A stretch of 64,000 nucleotides of DNA from Virgifigura deserti (GTDB taxonomy: Bacteria > Pseudomonadota > Alphaproteobacteria > Dongiales > Dongiaceae): the NCBI GenBank assembly GCA_003576685.1, contig QOZR01000007.1:226671-290670 (forward strand), read 5' to 3'. Position 1 is the first letter of the stretch; each line of letters starts with the position of its first letter. The translations under genes and the position numbers were made by a program. The notes under the pieces were generated by a model. The model was not told where the DNA came from. It did not search any database and was given only the letters and a program-made list of their open reading frames with translations. This document shows, in pieces, positions 38,658-47,029 of the stretch.

Positions 38658-39437
38658 TCAGGCTCGCCGGAAAGCCTGCGGAGGCAACATCCCCTGATCG
38701 CGGAGCAGTCTGGCGGCCTCGTCGAAGCCGGCCCATGCGGCCCGGGCAAGGCAGCCACCGACGCTGACGCGCCGGACGCCGCGGGCGGCCAAGTCCTCGA
38801 CCCGCATGTCCGGACCGAGCAGAAGGACGTTGACCGGCTTCGGGGCGACGGCGGCGACGACCGCATCGATATGGGCGGGATCCTGAAGGCCGGGAGCGTA
38901 GAGGCAGTCGGCCCCGGCATCGGCGTAGGCGGCAAGACGTTCTATCGTGGCGTCGATATCGGTGCGGCCGATGAGGAACCCTTCTGACCGGCCGACGAGG
39001 ACCACATCCGCGCCGGCCTGGTCGATAGCCTCGCGGGACGCCTTGATGCGCTCGACCGCCAAGGGCAGCTCGTAAAGCGTCCGCCCAGTCCGGTCCTCGA
39101 TCGAAAGACCGGCCACGCCGGTATCCACGGCCAACCGGACATTGGCCGCGACATCCTCGGGCCGGTCGGCGAAGCCGGCCTCGAAATCGGCGTTCACCGG
39201 AAGATCGGTCGAGTCGCAAAGGGTGCGCAGATGGTTCAAGACCTCATCCCGCGCGACCTCGCCATCCTCGCGTCCCAACGCCCACGCCATTCCGGAGCTT
39301 GTCGACGCCAGGGCCACGAAACCGAGCTTCTCCAACCGCCGCACGCTGCCGATGTCCCAAGGGTTCGGAAGCAGGAAACATCCTTCGCCATGAAGCGACC
39401 GGAAGGTCGCGCGCTTGGATTTCAGGTCGACCGTCAT
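38658..39437 (-). CDS. Isocitrate lyase/PEP mutase family protein
   Basis: 259 residues with the PEP mutase/ICL barrel: FLLPNPWDIGSVRRLEKLGF, LPVNADFEAGFADRPEDVAA, GVAGLSIEDRTG and GADCLYAPGLQDPAHIDAVV. The catalytic KKCGH loop of isocitrate lyases is absent, as in oxaloacetate decarboxylase/2-methylisocitrate-like relatives. It probably cleaves or rearranges a C-C or C-P bond of an oxo-acid. Monocistronic, convergent with the DUF6064 gene. Confidence 0.87.
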   Translation of the reverse strand: MTVDLKSKRATFRSLHGEGCFLLPNPWDIGSVRRLEKLGFVALASTSSGMAWALGREDGEVARDEVLNHLRTLCDSTDLPVNADFEAGFADRPEDVAANVRLAVDTGVAGLSIEDRTGRTLYELPLAVERIKASREAIDQAGADVVLVGRSEGFLIGRTDIDATIERLAAYADAGADCLYAPGLQDPAHIDAVVAAVAPKPVNVLLLGPDMRVEDLAARGVRRVSVGGCLARAAWAGFDEAARLLRDQGMLPPQAFRRA

Positions 39438-39601
39438 GGGATGCTCCTCCTTCAGGAATTTTCTCGGGACTGCTTCATGAGAAGATTACGCCAGCGCTTC
39501 GCGGTCGAGAAGCGCCTGCCTTCTCTCTGCGCCGATCCGGGCCGTGTCTGTACCGTTTACGCCGCCTCCTACATATCCTTTGCTGGGAAGGAGCGAAACG
39601 C

Positions 39602-41053
39602 ATGAGTCATCTGGGCACGATCCTGACCGCGTCGCTTGCGCTCTATGCATTCGTGACGGCGGTGTTCCTCATTTCGGAGAACCGACGGCCGCAATCGACC
39701 TTGGCGTGGATGCTCGCTTTCTTCGTCGCTCCCGGAATCGGCGTGTTGATCTATCTTCTTTTCGGCAGAAACCGGAAGGCCTTCAGCAAACAAAGCAAAC
39801 TCCTCCGGCAGGATCTTGAGGCGAACGCGCGTCCCCTCCTGTCGCCCGTCCTTTCCCGCCAGGATAAAGAGATCGCCCGACTCGAGGGCGAGAGCGCCAG
39901 CCGCAGGAGACTGATGAAGCTCGTGAGGGACAACTCTGATTCCGTGCTGACGACGCGCAATCATGTCCGGATTCAGCAAGATGCGACAACGTTCTACCCC
40001 AGCCTGATCGAGGACATGAAGACGGCCCGGCGCTCGATCCATCTCCAGTACTTCATCTGGGGTGCGGACAGATTCACCAAGCGCTTGAAGGAGATCCTGA
40101 TCGCCAAGGCGATCGAGGGAGTCGAGGTGCGGCTGCTCTACGATCCGCTCGGATCCTACTTCCATCTGAACCGCGCCTATATCCGGGAACTGCAGGCGGC
40201 GGGGGTCAAGATGGCGCCGACCTCACCCCTCTACAGGCTGCATACGATCAGCTATCGCAACCACCGCAAGATCACCGTGATCGACGGCACGATCGGCTAT
40301 ACCGGCGGCATGAATATCGGGAAGGAGCATCTCGACGGCGGCAGAGGCTTCGAGTCCTGGCGCGACACCCAACTGCGCATCGTCGGGGAAGGCGCAGGGG
40401 TGTTGCAGGCGGTGTTCATAGTGGATTGGCACAACGCCGCCAGAGAGAACCTGTTTTCCGACGCATACTTCCCGATGGATGCGACGGAACCCGCAGACAA
40501 CGACATGCCGGTGCAGATCCTGACGTCAGGACCCGATTCGCGATGGGCGGCGATCCGACAGCTCTACGCCTCGATGATCACGACGGCGCAGCGGCACGTC
40601 TTTCTGCAGTCGCCCTATTTCATCCCCGATGCGACCATCGCCGAAGCCCTGAGAACGGCGGCCCTGGCCGGCGTAGATGTCAGGGTCATGTTGAGCGCGC
40701 AACCGTCGGGGAACAGGCTCCCGGACTGGGCGGGGAACACATATATCGCCGATATCGTCGCGGCCGGCGTACGCGTGTTCCTCTACCGGAAGGGCTATCT
40801 GCACGCCAAGACGATCAGCATCGACTCCGAGATCTGCTCGATCGGATCGGCGAACATCGACATCCGCAGCTTCAGCATCAACTACGAGCTGAATGCCGTG
40901 CTGTATAGCAAGCGGCTCGCCACGGAGTTGGAGCAGGACTTCGAACGGGACCTCGCCCACTGCACCGAGTTCGATGCCGCCGAGTATGAAAATCGCAACG
41001 TCGTCGCCCGGTTCAGGGATTCGGTCGCACGACTCCTCTCCCCCTTGTTGTGA
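39602..41053 (+). CDS. cls: Cardiolipin synthase (phospholipase D family)
   Basis: 483 residues. Two N-terminal membrane helices (ILTASLALYAFVTAVFLIS, STLAWMLAFFVAPGIGVLIY) and two PLD HKD motifs: HRKITVIDGTIGYTGGMNIG and HAKTISIDSEICSIGSANID. It condenses phosphatidylglycerols to cardiolipin at the inner membrane. ATG 39602 is after GGAAGGAG. The 160 bases upstream contain a 7-base-pair hairpin (39494-39515) and no recognised promoter. Confidence 0.94.
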   Translation: MSHLGTILTASLALYAFVTAVFLISENRRPQSTLAWMLAFFVAPGIGVLIYLLFGRNRKAFSKQSKLLRQDLEANARPLLSPVLSRQDKEIARLEGESASRRRLMKLVRDNSDSVLTTRNHVRIQQDATTFYPSLIEDMKTARRSIHLQYFIWGADRFTKRLKEILIAKAIEGVEVRLLYDPLGSYFHLNRAYIRELQAAGVKMAPTSPLYRLHTISYRNHRKITVIDGTIGYTGGMNIGKEHLDGGRGFESWRDTQLRIVGEGAGVLQAVFIVDWHNAARENLFSDAYFPMDATEPADNDMPVQILTSGPDSRWAAIRQLYASMITTAQRHVFLQSPYFIPDATIAEALRTAALAGVDVRVMLSAQPSGNRLPDWAGNTYIADIVAAGVRVFLYRKGYLHAKTISIDSEICSIGSANIDIRSFSINYELNAVLYSKRLATELEQDFERDLAHCTEFDAAEYENRNVVARFRDSVARLLSPLL

Positions 41054-41070
41054 GAAGCATCGACCAAGTC

Positions 41071-41721
41071 CTAAAGTGCCTTGCGGAGAGTCAGATTTAG
41101 TCGTCGGCGTCCGACCGTCGGGTGCTCGCCATCCTTCAGCGGCATGACGCCGTGATAGGCAAGGCGGGACGGCCCGCCCCACACGGCGATATCGCCATGC
41201 CTCAGCGGAACCCGTTGCTGGGGATCGCGTCGCCGCAATCCGCCGAACAGAAACGTCGCGGGCAATCCAAGCGAGACGGAGACGATCGGACTGTCGAATG
41301 CGCGCTCATCCTTGTCCTGATGAAGCGAGAGCTTCGCGCCGGGCTCATAGCGGTTGATGAGGCAGGCGTCGGGAAGGAAGCCCTCAAAGCCGGCCTCGGC
41401 CGCCGCCCGCATGGCGAGGTCGAGGAAGACCGGGGGCATCGCCGGCCATCGTTTCCCGCTTTCGGGATCCTTCGCGTCATAGCGATAGCCGGCCCGATCC
41501 GTCACCCACCCGGCGGATCCGCAATTCGTCATCGCCGCCGACATTATATAGCCGCCGGGGGTGGTCATACGCCGAAACGGCGCCGCATCGGCGACCTGCC
41601 GCAGCGCCGCCAGAACTTCCTCTTCGACGTCAACGCAGAATCCCCGCAACAGGACCGCGCCAACACCCAGCGACTCGTTCCGGGTCTGCCCATCGGCCCG
41701 ATCATCGAAGAGATCGCGCAT
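41071..41721 (-). CDS. alkB: AlkB, Fe(II)/2-oxoglutarate DNA dealkylation dioxygenase
   Basis: 216 residues, the length of E. coli AlkB. Fe ligands in SLHQDKDE (His, Asp) and AYHGVMP (His), the 2OG-binding arginines in RRRLNLTLR, and substrate-lid region TNCGSAGWVTDRAGYRYD. It oxidatively removes methyl groups from N1-methyladenine and N3-methylcytosine. Third gene of ada-oxygenase-alkB, 12 bases after its neighbour, consistent with an adaptive response operon. Confidence 0.95.
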   Translation of the reverse strand: MRDLFDDRADGQTRNESLGVGAVLLRGFCVDVEEEVLAALRQVADAAPFRRMTTPGGYIMSAAMTNCGSAGWVTDRAGYRYDAKDPESGKRWPAMPPVFLDLAMRAAAEAGFEGFLPDACLINRYEPGAKLSLHQDKDERAFDSPIVSVSLGLPATFLFGGLRRRDPQQRVPLRHGDIAVWGGPSRLAYHGVMPLKDGEHPTVGRRRLNLTLRKAL

Positions 41722-41733
41722 CGATCGACTCGC

Positions 41734-42477
41734 TTATGTTGCGTCGTGAAAGATGATGCCGAGGGTGTGCCGGCGCCCGGACCGGACGCGGCTGACGCCG
41801 TGACGCAGATTGACCCGATAGGTTCCCCGGCTGCCGGCGACCGGGCGATGATGCACCGCGAAGGCGACGGCATCGCCTTGTCGAAGCGGCACGACTTCCG
41901 GCCGCGACTGCATGCGCGGGCGCTGCTCGGTCAGGACGAACTCGCCCCCGCTATAGTCCCGTCCGGGTTCGGACAGGAGGATCGCCACCTGCAGCGGGAA
42001 GGCGAGATCGCCGTACAGGTCCTGATGCAGGCAGTTATAGTCGCCCGCGCCATATTGCAGGAGAAGCGGCGTCGGCCGCGTCTGCCCGGCCTTATGGCAA
42101 AGCGCGAGGAAGTCGGCATGCCCGGCCGGATAGCGCAGGCCGATCTTCATCAGCGCGTTCCAGTGGTTGGCGATCGGCACGAGGCGGGGATAGAGGGCCG
42201 TTCGGAACCCTTCGACCAGATCCGGCAGTGGATAGGCGAAATATTTGTATTCGCCGCGCCCGAAGCCGTGGCGGCTCATGACGACCTTGCTGCGGAACCG
42301 GCCCTCCTCGGAATAGAGCGAGGCGATCTCGCGGCATTCCTCGGGCGATAGAAGCCCCTCCAGCACTGCCGAGCCCTGCGAAGCGAGATCGTCTGCGATG
42401 CGGTTCCAATCGAGCGCCGTCACGCGATCGTCGGGCAAGTCGGCAACGGCCGGTTTGATCTTCGTTTGGACGGTCAT
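41734..42477 (-). CDS. 2OG-Fe(II) oxygenase of the ada operon, substrate unknown
   Basis: 247 residues. 2OG-Fe(II) dioxygenase (prolyl-hydroxylase-like) with ligands in NCLHQDLYGDLAFPLQVAIL (His, Asp) and TYRVNLRHGVSRVRSGRRHT (distal His and the 2OG-binding Arg). It is unrelated in detail to AlkB. The start ATG overlaps the ada stop (ATGA) and the stop is 12 bases from alkB, so it should be co-induced with alkylation repair. A DNA, RNA or protein repair role is inferred from position. Confidence 0.88.
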   Translation of the reverse strand: MTVQTKIKPAVADLPDDRVTALDWNRIADDLASQGSAVLEGLLSPEECREIASLYSEEGRFRSKVVMSRHGFGRGEYKYFAYPLPDLVEGFRTALYPRLVPIANHWNALMKIGLRYPAGHADFLALCHKAGQTRPTPLLLQYGAGDYNCLHQDLYGDLAFPLQVAILLSEPGRDYSGGEFVLTEQRPRMQSRPEVVPLRQGDAVAFAVHHRPVAGSRGTYRVNLRHGVSRVRSGRRHTLGIIFHDAT

Positions 42478-43559
42478 GCCGCCGACTCCCTTTCGAGTAG
42501 CGCCCGCTTGCGCTCGACGCCCCAGCGATAGCCCGAGAGCGCGCCATCGGTGCGCACCACGCGGTGGCAGGGAATCGCGACCGCGATCTCGTTCGACGCG
42601 CAGGCCCGGGCGACCGCGCGCACGGCCGTCGGTCGGCCGATGCGCTCGGCGATCTCGGCATAGCTCGCCGTCGTCCCGGCCGGGATCTCGCGAAGTGCCT
42701 GCCAGACCCGCTGCTGAAACGCGGTGCCGCGCAGGTCGAGCGGCAGATCGAGGCCCTGCCCCGGCGCCTCGACGAAGCCGACGACCCTGGCGACGAGTTG
42801 CTCGAACGCCGCGTCGCCGCCAATGAGCTGCGCCTTCGGGAAGCGGTCCTGGAGATCGCGCAGCAGGGCGTCCGGGTCTTCGCCGAAGCGGATCGCGCAG
42901 ACGCCCTTGTCCGTGGCCGCGACGAGGATCGAGCCGAGCGAGCATTCGCCGACGGCGAAGCGGATCGCGGCCCTGTTTCCGCCGGCGCGGAACTCCGTCG
43001 GGGTCATGCCCAGAAGATCGGACGCGGCGGCATAGAAGCGCCCGCTGGAATTGAAGCCGGCGCCGTAAATCGCCTCGGTGACCGTTCCGCATTGCGTAAG
43101 CTCTTCCCGCACACGCCGGGCGCGATGCGCATCGGCATAGGCCTTCGGCGTCACGCCGGCGACAGCTTTAAAGACCCGGTGGAAGTGGAAGCGACTCATG
43201 CCCGCCGACTCCGCCAGCGCATCGAGACCCGGCATCTCGTCCGCCTCCTCGATCAGCCGGCAGGCCTTCGCCACGACCGATGCCTGCCGGTCGGCAAGCG
43301 TGGGCTCGTTCGGCCGGCAGCGCTTGCAGGGACGGAAGCCGGCCCGCTCGGCGTCGGCGCAGGTCGCGTGGAAACGGACATTCTCGCGGCGGGCGAGGCG
43401 CGCCGCGCAGGACGGCCGGCAATAGACGCCCGTCGTCCGCACCGAGTAGTAGAAGCTGCCATCGGCCGCACGGTCGCGGCGCCGGACCGCCTCCCAGCGC
43501 TCATCGTCGCGGGAGGAGGACGGCAAAGGATGATCGGTACTCATTGCCAAGGAAACCAT
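42474..43559 (-). CDS. ada: Ada, bifunctional O6-methylguanine methyltransferase and regulator
   Basis: 361 residues with the full Ada architecture: N-terminal zinc module (TTGVYCRPSCAAR, FRPCKRCRPNEP) containing the methylphosphotriester-accepting cysteine, an AraC helix-turn-helix (GLDALAESAGMSRFHFHRVF, VTEAIYGAGFNSSGRFYAAA) and the C-terminal O6-methylguanine domain (IPCHRVVRTDG). ATG 43559 has AGAGGAGAG upstream. It activates its own operon after repairing phosphotriesters; AAT-N6-GCAA sites lie 90-135 bases upstream. Confidence 0.95.
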   Translation of the reverse strand: MVSLAMSTDHPLPSSSRDDERWEAVRRRDRAADGSFYYSVRTTGVYCRPSCAARLARRENVRFHATCADAERAGFRPCKRCRPNEPTLADRQASVVAKACRLIEEADEMPGLDALAESAGMSRFHFHRVFKAVAGVTPKAYADAHRARRVREELTQCGTVTEAIYGAGFNSSGRFYAAASDLLGMTPTEFRAGGNRAAIRFAVGECSLGSILVAATDKGVCAIRFGEDPDALLRDLQDRFPKAQLIGGDAAFEQLVARVVGFVEAPGQGLDLPLDLRGTAFQQRVWQALREIPAGTTASYAEIAERIGRPTAVRAVARACASNEIAVAIPCHRVVRTDGALSGYRWGVERKRALLERESAA

Positions 43560-43650
43560 GACGGCTCTCCTCTTGGTTCTGCGGAGCCGGTCGAGCGGCT
43601 CGTTTCCTGACGGTAATATGGGGACCGCAGAACCATGGGCACTCCGGTCC

Positions 43651-43693
43651 TTGCTCTCAAATCGAGGAAAGATTGCCCCCAATTCAAGAGCAA
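43651..43693 (-). promoter_or_regulatory. Ada-box-like sites upstream of ada
   Basis: An exact AAT-N6-GCAA lies at 43681-43693 (plus-strand orientation) and an inverted near-match TTGC-N6-ATC at 43651-43663. The two form an inverted repeat CTTGCTCT (43650-43657) / AGAGCAAG (43687-43694). The promoter-distal part is shared with the ogt-like gene. Confidence 0.5.
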
Positions 43694-43770
43694 GAAACGA
43701 GGTTCGCCGCACCCGCTCTTATGATGACCATGGTTCTTCCCGACTGGCGGCAGCCATGAGAGAGGGAGTC

Positions 43771-44124
43771 ATGAAACCAGCGATATCGACAACGGTTTGC
43801 GCGACCGCACTCGTCCTGATGCTGCCGGCCTTCGCGGCAGGCGCCGCGGAGATGAAGACGGCGAAGGAGCGGCTGTCCGACAAGGCTTCCGATGAGCAGC
43901 GTGTCGACAATTGCGGCGTGCTGCCCGAGCGCCGCGGTCCGGTGCCGCGCCCGGATTGCGCGGAGAAGGCCCCGAGTCCCGGCAGCCGCGAGCGAAGAGG
44001 TTCGTCAATGGTTGAGGCTCTTGGAGAAGACATTGACGATGACCACTCCCGCGATGATGAAGGCGAGGCCGATGATCGCCGCCAGATCGAGCTTCTGCCT
44101 ATAGAAGATGAAGGCGATCGCTGA
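43771..44124 (+). CDS. Small secreted protein, unknown, 3' end antisense to SMR gene
   Basis: 117 residues with a clear signal peptide (STTVCATALVLMLPAFAAGA, cleavage near AGAA-E) and a charged mature part (KERLSDKASDEQRVDNCGVL, PERRGPVPRPDCAEK). The first 70 residues look like a real small periplasmic protein with two cysteines. The last 40 residues run antisense through the end of the SMR efflux gene and look like read-through, suggesting loss of an original stop codon. ATG 43771 follows GAGGGAG. Confidence 0.6.
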   Translation: MKPAISTTVCATALVLMLPAFAAGAAEMKTAKERLSDKASDEQRVDNCGVLPERRGPVPRPDCAEKAPSPGSRERRGSSMVEALGEDIDDDHSRDDEGEADDRRQIELLPIEDEGDR

Positions 44125-44346
44125 AATCAGGACGATGCCGAGTCCGGCCCAGATCGCATAGGCAATCCCAACCGGGAGCACGCGAAGCGTCAGCGACAGA
44201 AAGTAGAATGTGCCTGCATAGCAAAGAACCATGAGCAGCGTCGGCACGGGGCGCGTGAACTGTTGCGATGCCTGCAACGCCGAGGTGCCGGCAACCTCGA
44301 AACTGATGGCGACCACAAGGTAGAGGTAGGTCAGAACCATATTCAT
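44005..44346 (-). CDS. Small multidrug resistance (SMR) efflux protein
   Basis: 113 residues, four transmembrane helices, with the conserved membrane-embedded glutamate in AISFEVAGTSALQAS and AIWAGLGIVLISAIAFI, as in EmrE/QacE/SugE. It exports cationic compounds in exchange for protons as an antiparallel dimer. It starts nine bases after the tetR stop on the same strand, so both are controlled by the palindrome upstream of tetR. Confidence 0.93.
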   Translation of the reverse strand: MNMVLTYLYLVVAISFEVAGTSALQASQQFTRPVPTLLMVLCYAGTFYFLSLTLRVLPVGIAYAIWAGLGIVLISAIAFIFYRQKLDLAAIIGLAFIIAGVVIVNVFSKSLNH

Positions 44347-44355
44347 GCATGCCCC

Positions 44356-44934
44356 TTATCCGGCGCGAGGGTGTTTCATGATCACGCTCAGCCGCTCGAC
44401 GATTTCCGTCCGTAGCTCCGGTTCGATATCGTAGAAGCCGAACAGGTCGGCCAACCAAAGGCCGTCCGCCGCAAGACGCCCGATCATCGCCTCGACGGGG
44501 GGCGTGGCCTCCGCCTTGTCCGCCTCGAGATGCTCGTCCAGCCAGGACCGCCATCGGCCGCGCAAGGATGGCTCGGCCAGAATCGCGATCGTCAGGACGC
44601 CCCACAGCTTCGCCTCGTCTTCATCGGCCGGCTGGCCGGCGACCGCGCGCAGATAGGCCCGGGCCGTGCGCGCCCGCTCGTCCGGATCGTCGGCAATCTC
44701 CTGATCGACGGCTTGGCGGAAACGCCCGGCCAGATCGTCGAACAGAGCTTCGATCAGCGCCTGCTTGCTTGGGAAGTGATGCAGGAGCCCGCCTTTGCTC
44801 ACGCCGGCGGCCCGGGCAACGGACTCCAGCGTGAGCGTGCTCACTCCGGCCTCCAGCGCGAGCGTGGCGGTCACGTCGAGCAGATGTCGACGCGTGAGGT
44901 CGGGTTGCTTCCTGCGGCGGTGCGCGTCACCCAT
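44356..44934 (-). CDS. TetR-family repressor of the SMR pump
   Basis: 192 residues. N-terminal TetR helix-turn-helix (LTLESVARAAGVSKGGLLHH, FPSKQALIEALF) and a helical ligand-binding domain. Located directly upstream of the SMR gene in a two-gene operon. A perfect palindrome begins 10 bases from its start, so it is almost certainly autoregulated. Confidence 0.93.
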   Translation of the reverse strand: MGDAHRRRKQPDLTRRHLLDVTATLALEAGVSTLTLESVARAAGVSKGGLLHHFPSKQALIEALFDDLAGRFRQAVDQEIADDPDERARTARAYLRAVAGQPADEDEAKLWGVLTIAILAEPSLRGRWRSWLDEHLEADKAEATPPVEAMIGRLAADGLWLADLFGFYDIEPELRTEIVERLSVIMKHPRAG

Positions 44935-44943
44935 GATATTATA

Positions 44944-44961
44944 ATACCGTCTGGACGGTAT
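44944..44961. promoter_or_regulatory. TetR operator
   Basis: ATACCGTC-TG-GACGGTAT, a perfect 8-base inverted repeat with a 2-base spacer, immediately upstream of the tetR-SMR operon. The layout is typical for TetR-regulated efflux genes. Confidence 0.75.
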
Positions 44962-45060
44962 GTTTCAAGTTCGCTGAAATGCGCCTGATGACCGCGGCGT
45001 CGCAAAATTCGGCATTTCGCGATACTCCTGTTGTTCCGAATGAGAAGAGGTGGACCCGCG

Positions 45061-45561
45061 TTGTTGATTCGAGAGGAACGGACAGGTGATCGGGAAACCG
45101 TTCGGCTTGTGGTCGCGGAAGCGTTCAAGGAGCATCCTCACAGCAGCCAGCGTGAGCATCATCTCGTCGACGCGCTACGCGATGCCGGCGCGCTCACCTT
45201 GGCCCTGGTGGCCGAGGAGAATGGCGAGGTCGTCGGGCATGTCGCCTTCTCCCCGGTCCGGATCGGCGGCGTGGTCGAGCAGTGGTATGGCCTGGGGCCG
45301 GTGGCGGTCCGTCCGGATCGGCAGCGGCAGGGAATCGGGACGGCCCTTATCCGTGAAGGCCTCAAACGACTCAAGAGTCTTCAGGCCGCCGGCTGCGTCC
45401 TGCTGGGCGAGCCCGACTATTACGGCCGATTCGGTTTCGCCGCATATCCGCAACTGCGCCTCGAGGGCGTTCCGCCCGAGTTCTTCCTCGCGCTGCCGTT
45501 CAACGGCACCGTCCCGGCCGGCACCGTCGAATACCACCCTGCCTTCTCGGAAGCGGGGTAG
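45061..45561 (+). CDS. GNAT-family N-acetyltransferase
   Basis: About 166 residues. GNAT fold with acetyl-CoA-binding motif PVAVRPDRQRQGIGTALIRE, preceded by VVGHVAFSPVRI and followed by GEPDYYGRFGF, the pattern of small-molecule/protein acetyltransferases of the YhbS type. A TTG start at 45061 is favoured by AGAGGTGG seven bases upstream; ATG 45040 is possible. Monocistronic. Confidence 0.88.
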   Translation: MLIREERTGDRETVRLVVAEAFKEHPHSSQREHHLVDALRDAGALTLALVAEENGEVVGHVAFSPVRIGGVVEQWYGLGPVAVRPDRQRQGIGTALIREGLKRLKSLQAAGCVLLGEPDYYGRFGFAAYPQLRLEGVPPEFFLALPFNGTVPAGTVEYHPAFSEAG

Positions 45562-45568
45562 TTCGGCG

Positions 45569-45694
45569 CTAATCATTCTTCTTCCGGTATTCGAAGGTCG
45601 CGTCGATCATGTCGAGCAGATGCCGGCCGCCGGGCGCTCCATTTTGGTCGGACCGCTGAGACTCACGTCGAGCACTTTCCAAACTAGCCAGCTT
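45569..45694 (-). pseudogene. Short open segment with protein-like composition, possible gene remnant
   Basis: A 41-codon stop-to-stop segment ending in GRHLLDMIDATFEYRKKND before a TAG at 45569. The composition is protein-like, unlike the surroundings, but the only start is a TTG at 45682 without a ribosome site. It neighbours the broken permease fragment, so it may be debris from the same rearrangement. Origin unknown. Confidence 0.2.
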
Positions 45695-45764
45695 CTACCG
45701 GCCGTTGTCTCGGACCGGGAGCGCGGCGCAAGCTCGAATGTTGAGAATCTGACGGGACGATCGA

Positions 45765-46037
45765 ATGGGTCTCATCGAAGGATCAGATCGCCGCCAAGCC
45801 AGCCTCTTGTCCTGGGGCAACTTCCCCCTGTCGCTCTACACCACCGGCGCTGGCACGACCGTGCCGGAATATCTCTACGCCAAGATGATCGCGGGCTATA
45901 CGCCGCAGGTGCCGACGCTCGGCACGCTGTCGACGATCGGCGCGACCCTGCTGCTGTTCGGCGGCTATGCGCTGATCCTGCTCGTGCGGCGCGCGCGGAG
46001 CGCCGGTGACCAGAGGCTGATTCACCGATCAGGTTGA
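45765..46037 (+). pseudogene. C-terminal fragment of a PotC-type ABC transporter permease
   Basis: Only the last 75 or so residues match a spermidine/putrescine-type permease: from about 45810 the frame reads SWGNFPLSLYTTGAGTTVPE, then YLYAKMIAGYTPQVP and a final transmembrane helix (IGATLLLFGGYALILLV). The preceding codons (GLIEGSDRRQAS) are not homologous. The other five helices, the EAA loop, the partner permease and the ATPase are missing, so this is a deletion remnant. Confidence 0.75.
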
Positions 46038-46074
46038 GTCAAGCTGATCGGATCGTAGCCCTAGGGAGGATCCC

Positions 46075-46992
46075 ATGCTTGGTCAGCTGACGCTTTCCAA
46101 AGCCCGAGGTTACATGCGATGGCTGCTGTCCCATCCCGATTTCAGGGAACGCCCCGCTCAAATACTCTGGCGGGCCATACAATGGCAGATCCGCTCCAGG
46201 CTTCACCGCGAGCCTGTCGTCCGCTTCGATGATGCGATCGAGATGCGCTCTCCCCGGCGGAACGTCAGCGCGAGCTCGACTTTCTATTTCGGGTTCTCCG
46301 AACCCGCGTTCCACAAATTCTTGAGCGCCTATCTGCAACCCGGCATGACCGTGGTCGATATCGGAGCGAACGTAGGCGCTTACACGCTTTTGGCGGCGAA
46401 GCGGGTCGGACCCGGAGGACGGGTCGTTGCGTTCGAGGCCGCACCCCAAATTTATCGCTTTCTCATGGAGAATGTTGACCGCAATCGCTTCGGCAATGTC
46501 GTTGTCGAGAATGTTGCCGTCGGTCAGGCGGAAGGTCATCTGCGGTTCACGGTACAGGCCGGCGACTTGGGCAAATCCCACGTCCACTCTCCGCTCGAAG
46601 ACGATGGAGTGGAGGTGATTGATATCTCCGTTATCGACCTCGACGGCTATTGCTCCCGTTCGGGCCTACGCCGCATCGACTATATGAAGATCGACGTGGA
46701 AGGGTACGAGATGCCGGTCCTTAGGGGAGCGAGACGGACCCTGGCAGACAACCCGACCATGCTGGTGCAGATGGAGGCGATTGATCACCATGCGAAGCGG
46801 TTCGGATCCGACCTAAGATCGATCATGGCTTTCATGGGAGAAATCGGGTTCAGGCCGCATGAAATAGACAAATCCGGGAGCGTCCTGACCCGACTCGAGG
46901 ACCTCGACGGCTATTGGGGCGATGTTATCTGGATCCACGACAAAGCTCTGGACCGACTTGCCGGCATCGCATCGGTTCGGAGCACAGTTTGA
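46075..46992 (+). CDS. FkbM-family methyltransferase
   Basis: 305 residues. FkbM features: TVVDIGANVGAYTLLAAKRV (SAM-binding motif I), GGRVVAFEAAPQIYRFLMEN, and IDYMKIDVEGYEMPVLRGAR. These enzymes O-methylate sugars or secondary metabolites. The gene stands alone between a permease remnant and a HAD phosphatase; GGGAGGATCCC precedes the ATG. The acceptor is unknown. Confidence 0.9.
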   Translation: MLGQLTLSKARGYMRWLLSHPDFRERPAQILWRAIQWQIRSRLHREPVVRFDDAIEMRSPRRNVSASSTFYFGFSEPAFHKFLSAYLQPGMTVVDIGANVGAYTLLAAKRVGPGGRVVAFEAAPQIYRFLMENVDRNRFGNVVVENVAVGQAEGHLRFTVQAGDLGKSHVHSPLEDDGVEVIDISVIDLDGYCSRSGLRRIDYMKIDVEGYEMPVLRGARRTLADNPTMLVQMEAIDHHAKRFGSDLRSIMAFMGEIGFRPHEIDKSGSVLTRLEDLDGYWGDVIWIHDKALDRLAGIASVRSTV

Positions 46993-47029
46993 CATCAGCA
47001 AATAGGTCTTTGGCCTCGACAAGATAAAA

